NCBI RefSeq assembly: GCF_026151205.1
Contig: NC_087078.1
Location: 19,456,265 to 19,520,264, forward strand
Reading direction: 5' to 3'
Source of the DNA: Bolinopsis microptera
Taxonomy: Eukaryota > Ctenophora > Tentaculata > Lobata > Bolinopsidae
DNA: 64,000 bases
Part shown: piece by piece, positions 10,901-20,787 of the stretch
Numbering within the stretch: the first letter of the stretch is position 1
Layout: each line of letters begins with the position of its first letter
The notes under the pieces: generated by a model
Told to the model about the DNA's origin: nothing
Database searches by the model: none
What the model saw: only the letters and a program-made list of their open reading frames with translations
Position numbers and translations under genes: made by a program

Positions 10901-13900
10901 GCAGCTACAAAATCCGCTACACAGCGTTCGGTTCAGTTGTCCGAGTATCACTAACGAAAATAACGAGCACTTCTCGAGTGACAGTGATGCTCTAAAGTTT
11001 ATGGTCGATACACTCGCACCCGGCACATCCTTCAAGGATTCTGAAGACATCCCTAGGAGCGATTATGTAGGATTACCAATCGACTTCGAAGAATATATCG
11101 CTCTTGTTAGGGAGGTGGAACAAATATGTTCCAATTCTCGTATCAAAGAACTAATGAAGAACACAAACACGAAGTCAGCCCCAGGACCAGATGACATATC
11201 CTACAAAATTCTTGAGCACTGTTGGGATATGCTAGAAGTGCCTGTAAAATATATCTTCATGGACTGCTTTCTTCTGGGGGCCATCCCAGATATCTGGCTA
11301 TCATCCTCGGGAATTTTCATTCCTAAACCTGGTATAAAAGAACATGTAAGTCCCAAATCTTATCGCACTATCAACCTTTCTCCTTGTATACTAAAATGCC
11401 TGGAAAGATTAATCATATGGCATCTTGAAATTGATCTGGACCTGGAATCCTACCTTCACCATAGTCAATATGGGTTTAGGAGAGGGAAATCATGTGACCA
11501 CGCGATTAGCAGTCTGGTACATAAGATCGAACAGTCCTTAGTAGACAGGGGGATTACTGTGGGTATCTTCATAGACATATCTGGAGCATTCGACAACGTT
11601 TCAACAGAGTACATCCTCAAAGTGCTACGGAACTCTCCGGTATCAAAATCAGTTTACAACCTAATAAAGTACCTCCTTTCCAACCGGAGAGTGACGTATA
11701 CACTTGGCAAAGCGATCATTATAAGACTGCTACTTAAAGGTTTTGCTCAAGGAGGACGTCTAGGCCCAACTCTTTGGAACTTAGTAGTCGACCTCCTACT
11801 GAAGAGGATTAGTATTGAGGAATTTATTCAGGCATTCGCTGACGACATTGCATCCCTTATATCCGGCACAGAGATAACTGACATCAGACAAAGGGCGCAA
11901 TCAGTTGTACGGACAATTGAAACTTGGTGTACGGAAGCGGGTCTCCAAATAAATACACAAAAGTCAAAGGTCGTAATATTCACGCACCGACATAATGTAT
12001 CTTTGGACCAACCAATACTGTACCAGGGGACCCCCCTTCCAGTTACAACTACGGTTAAATACCTAGGAGTGCACCTAGACTCCAAACTGTCGTGGATTAC
12101 CCACTTGGAAAAAAAGATAACTGCGGCCAACATCCAACAAGCAGCGATCAAGAAAACTACGGCAAGGAATTGGGGCCTTAACCCAACAACCCTCAGATGG
12201 ATATATAAATGCGTGACAAGGCCAACGATCACTTATGGAAGTCTCTTCTGGGCCAATTCTGCCATGCAGAACAAGAGCATGAATAACAAGTTAACTAAAG
12301 TCTTCAACACGGCAGCCAGATCTATAACAGGAACATCTAAGTGTTCGCCACTCACTAGCACAACTTCTATAGCAAATATTGAACCGGTTAACCTTAGCGT
12401 AAAAAGAACGGCTTTCTTGACTTTAAACCGGATACAGTCATCAAGCCCTTATATATAGAAGCTTTACCACCCAAAGGCAAATTCACTCCCCACTCTAAGT
12501 TTGGAAAGGACCTTCAGCAGAATATCTTTGACCAAAACCTACCATTTGAATCGGTGGACAGAACCATTAAACCATTCTATAATATAGACAGGCAATTCAC
12601 CGTCGATACCTCACCCAATATCGACATGTCGGATTTCTACGACCTACCCTTCTGCTCCCTAGTTTTTACGGACGGATCAAAAACTTCAGAGGGTAAAACT
12701 GGATCCGGCTGGGCCATCTTCCACTGTCAAAATCCGGCAGAGCCCAACTGTGGAAAGATCCGGATATCAGACCATTCAACTGTATTCCAAGCCGAAATGT
12801 TTGCAATCTGTGCAGCTACACTTAACCTGCTTGATAACCCGGACTTTATCAATCGGAACATTCATTTCTTCAGCGACAGCATGAGCTCTCTCCATGCGCT
12901 GTCAAACCATTATCCCACTTCAACTATGACAATAGACACCATAAAAGCCTTGAACTCCCTAGGTTTGAAATCAAAGATAACGCTTCACTGGGTAAGAGGC
13001 CACACAGGGGTAACGGGAAACGAACTCGCGGACAGCCTGGCAAAAGAAGCCACCAGTCTTGATAGTGTAGGACAGGTTACCCCCGTTCCGTACTCCAGCT
13101 TCAAAGCCAAACTCAAAAGTTGGTCTTTCGCCCAAAGCAAATCATCTTTAGAAGCATCACCCTCCACTAATAAGCTTCATAAGCTAGTTGTCTCCCTCCA
13201 TAAGAAAGAATCATTATCCACCATCACAGAAATGACAACAGCGGACCTTCATAAACTTACCAACATACTTTCTAACAGAGCACCTCTATACTCATTTTTG
13301 TTTAAAATAAAAAAGAAACCTACAGATATCTGTCCTCGATGCCATCTAGAACCAGAAGACAATGTCCATTTTCTTTGTAATTGCCCATTTTTATTCACCT
13401 TACGAAGCGCTACCTTTGGTTTTCCAGTTCTTAAAATTAATGACCTTGTCAAAATAAAATCCTTTAAATTATTATCATTCATTAAAAAAAGCGAAATTTT
13501 CCTTAGACAATACGTACAATGATTTACATTACTATACAATTATTTCTATTGCTAATTCTTGAGGGTCCGATTAACTATTTTTCATACCGTAACTACATTA
13601 TACTGTAGCCTTCCGTTTTTTACAATTTAGGATTTTTTTCACTTCACTCAGGATACATTACTTATAAACCCCTCCGGGATAGAATAAGATTATGATAATC
13701 CCGGCTCCCGCTAAATAGATTCTGATAATCCCGCCTCCCGCTGTTAGTTTTTTCCCGCTGAATAAATAACCCCGGCACAACTTCTATAATCCCGCCCCGC
13801 TAATTTGGCTCAACAAGATTTGTTTTGTTTTGATATTCCATGAGAATTTCAACTGCGCACTGTCACGTGTTTTGATGACGTGTATCACGTGACTAACTAC

Positions 13901-15005
13901 TACGACGCGCATTGGTAAAAAATGTCACGTGACCTATGGCTTAACGTAAGAACTATAAATACACTTGATCTACGTATCGGTCTAATTGCAGGCGCTGGCA
14001 AAACTCCAGCACACTGCTTACATTACTTAAACTCTTACATTAATAGGACCAGTTCCAGAACTTGTCTCGACGGTTACATTTGATTTTGTCCGGTTAATTT
14101 TGTCGTGTTTGATATAAGCCATGTATTATAGTCGTCTACTTTGATGAACTTCATGACACGATATCATTATTAGCTCCACCTTTTATCGCTTGCCAGGCTT
14201 AACTCGACGCCCCTTTATATCGATATTCATATTCATTCAACGTACTTCTGACTGAGGAATAATGTTTAGATATAACGCCAATTTCAAATGTCATAGTACC
14301 TTAGTTGTATTTATTTCAATTTGGTAGTCCCCAATTCCATTTCATATTTTCCATACTGATCTCATATGGCTAGAATTAAGAGTAAAATGTCAAATTTGTT
14401 GGTCCTAGCACTAACCCGGAGGGGTTTATAACACATAACACCGGCACGCTTAAGTTATATTAAAATAACCCCTCGTGCTAAAGCACGTCGGGGTTATTTT
14501 CATAATAATCCCTCGTGCTTCGCACTCGAAATTATTATAAATTTTTCCCGCGCGTCGCGGGAAAAATTGAAATATAATCCCTGCGCATGCCGGGGTTATG
14601 TGTGTTATATTCACTTATGATACATTGCAATTAATATTCCATCATACACTTCTTTTACTCAATGTACTTCTTCTTCATTAAAAAAAAAATCAAATAAAAA
14701 ATCAAAATAAAAATAAATATCTTCAAGCTACGCTACTCTACACACGATAAAACACGTTAGCCCATAAATAACACGCTTTAGAAATTATCATCACAGGACA
14801 ACATGACACCTAAAACTTTGAACATAACACGAGGAAACATGGACAAAACTGAACAAGAACCACATTCGAAGACTGAAACATCTGAATGACTCTGCAACCC
14901 AGGAATCCACTACTCAGTTATCATCGCTAAATGATCGGTTTGGTATCGACGTTACATACTTTATTATTTTTTTTTTTAAAAAGAAAAAGAGGCTGATTTT
15001 AGTTT

Positions 15006-15038
<33 letters not shown>

Positions 15039-16136
15039 CTTCCTTCAAAACATTCCAGTACATTGTGCAGAAAGTTGGAGATGAAGCCGTAGTACGTACA
15101 TGTAGCATTCTACTGGATCGAACTTGCAGAGTGTGGTTTCCTTCAAACTGGGCCGCGCGTTTATATAAACATACACGGCGCAGATCGACTGGAGGAGATT
15201 GCACTATGTAGGCTCCGGTGTAATGTGATATGTATGTACTACGGCTTTACAAATTTTGGAAGCATGTAAGGATATATATCTGATACCTATCGTATATACT
15301 AAAAATACTCTAGCACAATTGTAACTGCAGTTTCACAGAACTCTAAATGCTTAATGAACACTCTTGCAGGTACCACCCGTATTCACACTCAGACCTGAGT
15401 TTAGTCATTTCCCGATACGAGATTGGGGACGGGTTCTATAAACAAACACTTGAAAAAATTACGTACAAGTATGAAGTATATTTAGAACTCAATTATTTTC
15501 CTATTTAATTGCTGTAACTTACGCAAAGTAGAAGAACATTTTCATCCAAGGCTTTATCTTGTCAGATTTTTCATTAAGCCATTTTCCTATGTCTAAAAAC
15601 AAGAAGCACATGGTGGCTTCAAGCATGAGCACACAAATTCCAGCAGCTCTGAAAATAGAATTATAATACAAGAAAGTTTCAAAATTGCATTTCATAATCA
15701 TATTCAAATATATTTTGACAACTAACTATGATTCAATTTGATTATTCAATTTTGCAACACCATACAACTACAAGATGGACATTCAATACTTCAAATTTAT
15801 AAAAATCGTGCTTCTTATTGTGGGACTACCTTTCTTGAGTCAAGATCTACACTAAAATAATACTTACATCTGGAATATTCCCATGGCAACACATTTTGCA
15901 GAAAAGGAGATAAGGACAAATATACCAGTTATACAGGCAACTGAAAGAAATTAATTTTAGATTTGATTACTAATGAGTTTTGAGAACAACAAACTTTCCT
16001 TTTTCAATGAAGTTTACTTACTACCAGATCGTTCAGGAATAGCACAAATAATAGACTTACGGAGAGCGCCAAGAGTAGAGACACCTTTGGCTAAATTTCT
16101 GATCCAAAAAGTGCCCCCTTCAGCCTCCTCAGCCAT
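7987..16136 (-). CDS. CACFD1: Flower/CACFD1 homologue, 4-pass vesicle membrane protein, 5 exons
   Basis: Flower proteins are small tetraspan proteins of synaptic and secretory vesicles, linked to calcium entry, endocytosis and cell competition. Exons on the minus strand: 16136-16061, 15940-15868, 15648-15523, 8466-8359, 8056-7987. All four junctions are GT-AG and all phases agree, giving a 150-aa protein starting MAEEAEGGTFWIRN and ending QIDDIAA. The second and third exons contain GIFQIAAGICVLMLEATMCF and exon 4 reads MCIPGPVICGSTTSYVGSLG, matching the family's GILQ..AGF.VMLLEAP.CF and AMAIPPIIL.FG.ASL blocks. Intron 3 is ~7 kb because it holds an opposite-strand retrotransposon and two inverted-repeat elements. 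All exons are open and splice sites intact, so the gene is probably functional. Confidence 0.85.
8512..8949 (+). repeat. 219-bp perfect tandem duplication at the 5' end of the retrotransposon
   Basis: A segment starting CTACTTGAAAAAATTGATTC at 8512 is repeated from 8731 with, by eye, no differences. It lies ~0.8 kb upstream of the retrotransposon ORF. It is best read as a duplicated 5' UTR/promoter monomer, as known for some other non-LTR elements, or as a recent local duplication. Confidence 0.9.
9771..12458 (+). CDS. Retrotransposon ORF2, endonuclease-reverse transcriptase part
   Basis: Start chosen at the ATG at 9771 (MNKNQTSAIN), although the frame is open from 9747. Endonuclease signatures: LQLNCHKS, GGDFNAHHELW, WCSRGLNSIIDLTLS and YSDHKLITF, i.e. 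the catalytic Asn, His and Asp boxes of the exonuclease-endonuclease-phosphatase fold. RT signatures in order: SAPGPDDISYKIL, YRTINLSP, QYGFRRGKSCDHA, IDISGAFDNV, AQGGRLGPTLWN and the catalytic AFADDIASL. The frame ends at TAG 12456-12458 just after SSSPYI. The next ORF continues the protein in another frame, so this copy carries one indel. The protein copies the element's RNA at a nicked target. Confidence 0.93.
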   Translation: MNKNQTSAINVNRQLIQFLQLNCHKSLVPTSFLGPELLASAPFIAIISEPPLKRKDSKLDGFHHQHSAFYSTKTGAPRAAIITSTNFAPISSTLHRFSNRDMITVRFDNLVVSSIYWHPDNKTLPEELPSLIDWCRDNSMKLVIGGDFNAHHELWKSNKTSPKGRIISDLINNKNLILLNIGSEPTWCSRGLNSIIDLTLSSSNISADIAEWKVSDKNMYSDHKLITFTLNQSKQGKRFRPTTKKTCIDYDKLRIELTPQLQNVDWNHHADNLDELNYKASSLHQSISESIEKSTSKIYYKAKISEAEWWNEEIQENRDKLLEANSNFEDDKDSIELYEHLKDAQSTYSKSIRRGKFQSYQNFCSSRNRAESSKLIKQLQNPLHSVRFSCPSITNENNEHFSSDSDALKFMVDTLAPGTSFKDSEDIPRSDYVGLPIDFEEYIALVREVEQICSNSRIKELMKNTNTKSAPGPDDISYKILEHCWDMLEVPVKYIFMDCFLLGAIPDIWLSSSGIFIPKPGIKEHVSPKSYRTINLSPCILKCLERLIIWHLEIDLDLESYLHHSQYGFRRGKSCDHAISSLVHKIEQSLVDRGITVGIFIDISGAFDNVSTEYILKVLRNSPVSKSVYNLIKYLLSNRRVTYTLGKAIIIRLLLKGFAQGGRLGPTLWNLVVDLLLKRISIEEFIQAFADDIASLISGTEITDIRQRAQSVVRTIETWCTEAGLQINTQKSKVVIFTHRHNVSLDQPILYQGTPLPVTTTVKYLGVHLDSKLSWITHLEKKITAANIQQAAIKKTTARNWGLNPTTLRWIYKCVTRPTITYGSLFWANSAMQNKSMNNKLTKVFNTAARSITGTSKCSPLTSTTSIANIEPVNLSVKRTAFLTLNRIQSSSPYI
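12440..13522 (+). CDS. Retrotransposon ORF2, RNase H and zinc-motif part (frameshifted continuation)
   Basis: Reading the frame of 12554 backwards to ~12440 gives PLYIEALPPKGKFTPHSKFG, which follows naturally from the previous ORF. A one-base change in the TTATATATA tract therefore explains the break. RNase H catalytic blocks are complete: VFTDGSKTSEG (Asp), AEMFAICAA (Glu), FFSDSMSSLHAL (Asp) and WVRGHTGVTGNELADSLAK (His/Asp). A C-terminal CPRCHLEPEDNVHFLCNC motif (C-x2-C-x8-H-x4-C) is the nucleic-acid-binding knuckle seen after RNase H in these elements. The stop is TGA at 13520-13522. Confidence 0.9.
   Translation: MKPLYIEALPPKGKFTPHSKFGKDLQQNIFDQNLPFESVDRTIKPFYNIDRQFTVDTSPNIDMSDFYDLPFCSLVFTDGSKTSEGKTGSGWAIFHCQNPAEPNCGKIRISDHSTVFQAEMFAICAATLNLLDNPDFINRNIHFFSDSMSSLHALSNHYPTSTMTIDTIKALNSLGLKSKITLHWVRGHTGVTGNELADSLAKEATSLDSVGQVTPVPYSSFKAKLKSWSFAQSKSSLEASPSTNKLHKLVVSLHKKESLSTITEMTTADLHKLTNILSNRAPLYSFLFKIKKKPTDICPRCHLEPEDNVHFLCNCPFLFTLRSATFGFPVLKINDLVKIKSFKLLSFIKKSEIFLRQYVQ
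13662..14431. mobile_element. Non-autonomous DNA element with 17-bp terminal inverted repeats
   Basis: TTATAAACCCCTCCGGG at 13662-13678 is the exact reverse complement of CCCGGAGGGGTTTATAA at 14415-14431. The inside is non-coding. It has degenerate ATAATCCCG-CTCCCGCT repeats near the left end, two TCACGTGA octamers (13885, 13925) and a TATAAATA box near 13956. The palindromic TTATAA end hides the exact target duplication (TA or TTATAA). Confidence 0.7.
14427..14609. mobile_element. Foldback element made of four consecutive hairpins
   Basis: The outer ends TATAACACATAACACCGGCA (14427-14446) and TGCCGGGGTTATGTGTGTTATA (14588-14609, with small mismatches) are inverted. Between them lie hairpins at 14463-14500 (AATAACCCCTCGTGCT arm), 14502-14537 (ATAATAAT...CGTGC arm), 14540-14567 (AATTTTTCCCGCG arm) and 14574-14599 (ATAATCC...GCGC arm). 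No coding potential. From 14610 to 15522 there is only AT-rich sequence plus a T33 run at about 15007-15039. Confidence 0.65.
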
Positions 16137-16379
16137 GTGATATCAGTGACCTCTATATCAGTGTACAAATATGTACCTAAATGTGGTAATCAGTTAATTT
16201 TGGCATCAATATTAAATTAGTTAAATCACACATTAGTAAAAATTTTTAAAAAATTATTCAAACAATATTATATATACACATACTGTAACAATAACCCTAT
16301 ATAAAAATTCAATAAAAAATCTTAGAAAATTTCATAAAAACCCTTTGTTGTAGTAGTAAAAGTAGCCAATTCAATTTGT

Positions 16380-16640
16380 TGGCTTTAAATTAATATCTAA
16401 ATCTGATATCTTAACTATACTACCACTTTTTATCCCTCTTTCTAATTCTCCTCTAAGAGCAATAATTGTCGTTCTTAGTCAAATCTTATTTTTTTCCTGA
16501 TACAAGTCATCGCTTCACTGTATCTTTGGCCTGATTTTCTAGACATTCTATCAGCTAACTTTTTGAAGAACGTATTTGCTTCTCTTCCCATTCCACCTGT
16601 TGTTGATAGGACTATCACACATTAGTAGATCAGTCACAAC
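16380..16640 (-). pseudogene. RLE-type retrotransposon 3' fragment (copy D)
   Basis: On the minus strand the sequence encodes PIVLSTTGGMGREANTFFKK and then LADRMSRKSGQRYSEAM, the C-terminal block of the restriction-like-endonuclease retroelements seen intact at 22.2-24.8 kb. Stops and shifts follow. Its 3' flank (16260-16350) resembles 20820-20910, the 3' UTR of copy B, so D and B are probably the same subfamily. Confidence 0.65.
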
Positions 16641-16799
16641 AATATTTTCTGTTCCTTAGCACAAAACATCATTACTCAGTAAGGCAAAGGTTGCAACTCA
16701 AGGATGGAACACACAAGTTGCTAGCACATTGTAGAGGATAAATTCGACCAGGTATAAATTCGTAAGGGGGAAATTAAACACCCTTTACTTAAATGGGGT

Positions 16800-17251
16800 A
16801 ACAATACTGATAAGGCCAGGCTTGATATATCAGCAAGAGGAGTGTGGAGCACGTTTGAGAGTACTTTCTTTGACGTGCGTATCTTCAACCCTAAACCGCT
16901 TTCATAGATTATGCCACAACTTTACACCCTGCACAAGAACGAGAAGAAAAACCAGTACTGAGTGCAGTGGCGTAACGTAGGGCCCCGCTGACTAAACCAA
17001 AGTACTAGCAAAACGGGGGGGGGGGGGGTGGGGGGCGCCAAAATGCATTGTTACGCCACTGATTGAGTGCTACCAGAATTGAACTGAGTGCTACAACCGA
17101 GTGCTACGATTGGAGAAAAGATCATTCGTCCCCCTTGTATTTACCACTACAGGAGGAATAGCACATGAAGCCAAGCGTTTTATTAAGAGACTTGCCGAAC
17201 TGATGGCCGTCAAGACGAAGGAGAACTACAAGAGAACTACGGATGTGTAAC
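16800..17251 (+). pseudogene. RLE-type retrotransposon 3' fragment (copy A)
   Basis: Frame pieces read ARLDISARGVWSTFESTFFD followed by VRIFNP, which is the endonuclease core. After a short decayed stretch and a MITE insertion come RSFVPLVFTTTGGIAHEAKR and FIKRLAELMAVKTKENY, then a stop near 17250. Only the C-terminal part is present, with stops. The fragment is head-to-head with copy D. Confidence 0.7.
16965..17061. mobile_element. 97-bp hAT-like MITE
   Basis: The ends CAGTGGCGTAAC and GTTACGCCACTG are perfect inverted repeats of the CAGTGGCG type common in hAT transposons. Flanks ACTGAGTG (16957-16964) and ATTGAGTG (17062-17069) form an 8-bp target duplication with one mismatch, the hAT length. 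The interior contains a G15 run. It interrupts retroelement fragment A. Confidence 0.8.
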
Positions 17252-17689
17252 ATCAGGACACACCTGAGTATGGATATTGATTGAAATAAATTTTCGTGCA
17301 CATACAGAATTCAAATGGTTAATAATTTAATATATATGTAGACCAAGGTCTGTGCACGGGATGCTTCCTGGAAGAATCCAGTTCTTTTAGCGGGGCACCC
17401 TACCTAAAGCCAAATTGAGATATAATAATCATATTCCTAAGAAATAATCAGAAATCGAATACCAATCAAATAATATGATATATAGGAGTAGTAACCATAT
17501 TTACTATGCAAAATGCCCCAACCACATAGTGTAAATTTATATAGAATTCAAATTCCATATCATCATTAAACCTCAATAGTCAATATAATAGCCCAAGCAA
17601 AATTGAATAACTTCTTATATACCTTACTGTCATACTACAAATTAATTAAACATATGAAATCTGTTAATCAGAGAATAAATTTCTAAACC

Positions 17690-20580
17690 TAATGCAAGTG
17701 TGCCTAATGAGGAGTGTGCTAGTAACAGTAATAGGTGTGCGTGGGAAGGCGAACAAGGCATGGACCGTCCCTATTTTATTGTAAATTTTCTCACTGATGA
17801 CCTCGGACATACACAACTTATTAGCTCCCCTACTCACAAGTCAGGCAACACCTTAGATCTTGTGTTCACTAACATTCAAAACCTTATTAAGAATGTTAAA
17901 GTTTTAGATCAAAACGAAATGTGTCCGACCACTTTTGTATCACATTTGACATTGATATTAAGACCAAGTATATTAAGCAGCCTAAAAGAAAGATCTTTAA
18001 TTATAGTAAAGGTAATTTTAGGGGCCTGAATTCTGAGTTATTTAGCATCGATTGGGATAGTATATTTGAGTGTAATGATCCTTATCTTGCCTGGAGTCGA
18101 TTCAGAGGAGTTCTCGGTGCAGCCTGTGACCGATGGATCCCTAAAAAGACCATTAAGTCTCAGTTCCAGCCCCCATGGTATGACTCCGAATGTGATCGTC
18201 TCCTACGAAATAAGGAGAAATGGAGAATAAGGCATAAGGGGAGCAACTCTGAGTCTCATAAACAAAAGTTTCGTACATTTCGCACAAAATTTAAAAATTT
18301 GATGGACGAAAGAATGAGACTCAGTGTTGAGGATGACTCCGATAATGCTCTTATCTCCAAGAAATTCTGGACCTACGTTAAATCTAAATCAAAGTCAACC
18401 AGGATCCCTGAAACTGTCAAATATCATAATCGCTTTCGAAACAATCCATCTGATCAAGCTGCCCTTTTTAACGAATATTTTTATGAGCAGTTTTCTCAAG
18501 AGAGCGATTATGGCATTGACATAGATTTTCGTGATGATTGTTTTTCAAGTCTTGTGTTTAGTACAGAAGATGTTCTGTTGATTCTTAAAAAGTTAAATCC
18601 TAACAAGGCCCCTGGCCCTGATGGGATTCATGGGAGAGTCCTCAAAAACTGTGCCCAAAGCCTTGCATACCCACTTAGTGTTTTATTTAACCTGTCTTTC
18701 TCGAGCGGATGCATACCCCCTGATTGGAAGCTGGCACTTGTAGTACCAGTACACAAAAAGGGCGATAAGTCTTCGGTTGAGAACTACAGGCCTATCTCGT
18801 TAACATCTCTTGTAATGAAAGTCTTTGAAAGGTGCATAAAGACTGCATTCTAGCTGCATGTTCTGATCTGTTGGATGACCGACAACACGGTTTTGTTGAT
18901 GAACGTTCATGCACAACCCAAATGATACCTTTCACGGACAATCTTGCACTTGCATTGAATAACAGGTCCAGGACTGATATAATATATTTTGATTTTGCGA
19001 AAGCCTTTGATAGCGTTTCGCATGACCTCATTTTAAGTAAATTAAAGAATATTTTTAATGTCGATGGACTAATGCTTAAATTTATTAAGTCCTACCTTGA
19101 GGGGCGACAACAACAAGTAGTGATAGGAGGCCAAACGTCTTCTTCTCTACCAGTTCGGTCTGGTGTCTCTCAAGGTTCTATACTTGGCCCTTTATTGTTT
19201 GTAATATTTATAAATGACATGTTCTCCTGTGTCTCTGAAGGCACCAATATCGCCCTTTATGCAGATGACACTAAAATTTGGAGGGAGATCCTTGGTTACC
19301 CTGACCATCACATAATCCAAAATGACATCAACAGATTATATGATTGGTCAGTGAGAAATCGAATGAAGTTCCACCCACAAAAGTGCAAAGCCCTCTCTGT
19401 GTCCCTGCAAAGAAACGTGCTGGATAACTTGCCATTCAATACCTTCTTTTATAAACTTTCTGGAAGTGATATTGACTTTGTGCCCTCTCAGTCAGATTTA
19501 GGAGTTGCAATAAACTCCAGGTTTAATTGGGGTGCACAATGTAAAGCGCTTGTTTCCAAAGCTACCTCTAGACTTGGACTACTTAAGAGAACATGTCATT
19601 TCACTACTGATAAAAGGCAGAAAAGATCGTTCTATTTAGCGTTAATTAGGTCTATATTTGAACATTGTTCTGTCATATATGGTCCCCTCAATCTGCAACT
19701 CATCTTCAACAGCTTGTTGCTATCCAAAAGAGGGCTATTAAATGGATCAATGGTGAACCTTACTCCAGTTATAATGACGATAAACTTGCTACAGAGCAAA
19801 AGAAACTAAATATTCTCCCTGTTAAACAGAAGTTTATTTATAACGATCTTATGACCTTCTATAAAATAGTGAATAGCATAATTCCAGTTTCGCTCCCTAC
19901 ATATATAGTCCTATGCCGTCCAGAGGGCACCCGATACACTAGGCACAATGCTCAAATAATTGATATGTCGGATACCTCAACTTACATGAGTACCACTGTG
20001 CCCTGCTCGGATGCCTTCCGAAATAGCTTTTTTCATAGATCTATGCTGAAATGGAATAGTCTACCAGTATGTATCCGGCAGTCAGAGCGGATTTCTACTT
20101 TTAAGGCCAAACTGATCAAGTACCTCTGGGCTGCCGATACTGTCTGGCCAGATTAGCTCATCAGTCTTATGAGTCTCAGAAATTTGTTTTTGTTGGTTAC
20201 AATTCTGTCCGTCCAATTTCCTATCTGCTTGTCCTTTTCTTTTTTTCTTTATCAGTTGTGACGGAATTGTAATGAACAAAATCCTTATAATTATTTATGA
20301 TATGTTTGATTTCTTGTTAATGTTTGTCATTCAAATTTGGTAGACGGCCCCAACGTTAATGTGGCTCTTGCTATGTGTTGGTTCAGCCGAATTAATTATT
20401 ATATAATCAAGTTTATTTTTCTCGTTAGTTGTCATCCGGCCAAACATTAAGCAACTTATATTGCAGTACCATTTATCATTTAGTATATCAAAATATGTCA
20501 TTGTAATTTTGCATGGCTGAAATGTAACGCTTGATTTATATATATAATGATTAATTGAATTTTCAAATAATAAAATATCA
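17690..20580 (+). pseudogene. CR1-like non-LTR retrotransposon, 5'-truncated, three frameshifts
   Basis: The element begins inside the endonuclease domain (SPTHKSGNTLDLVFTN near 17830), then shifts frame to SDHFCITFDI at 17921. RT blocks follow: NPNKAPGPDGIHGRVLK, ENYRPISLTSLVMKVFE, then after a shift near 18838 DDRQHGFVDERSCTTQ, YFDFAKAFDSVSHDL, VSQGSILGPLLFVIFIND and the catalytic LYADDTKIW. A third shift near 19680 leads into the thumb region (VAIQKRAIKWINGEPYSSYN) ending at 20156. The AT-rich 3' UTR ends near AATAAAATATC at about 20565. Broken in three places, so not able to encode its own RT. Confidence 0.88.
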
Positions 20581-20787
20581 TATATGCAGTGTCTGCTTCA
20601 ACATGATCCCGGAAGAGAATTAGAAGAGCTACTAAAAAAATGAGATTTATTGCTCATGATTAAGCAAACTTAAAGTTTAGGTTTAGGTTTCAATCAAGTG
20701 ACCAAGTTGGCCTCCTAGCAATTAAATGGCCACTGACAAGCTATTTTGACTGTTTTCCTCCTAAACAATAAATAAAAGAACCCATTA

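Larger units (their letters stand above)
8512..13659 (+). mobile_element. Non-LTR retrotransposon (R1/LOA/I-like, with RNase H) in flower intron 3
   Basis: The extent is estimated from the duplicated 5' segment to the start of the next inverted-repeat element. It contains one long ORF with apurinic-like endonuclease, RT, RNase H and a CCHC-like motif, interrupted by a single frame shift. No ORF1 (gag-like) frame is visible between 8950 and 9770. The element lies antisense to flower. No poly-A tail or target duplication could be defined, so both borders are approximate. Confidence 0.75.

Noticed and set aside
14914-15204. Minus-strand ORF with a lysine-rich tail
   Set aside because: The lysines come from a poly-T tract; the rest shows no conserved pattern or splice context.
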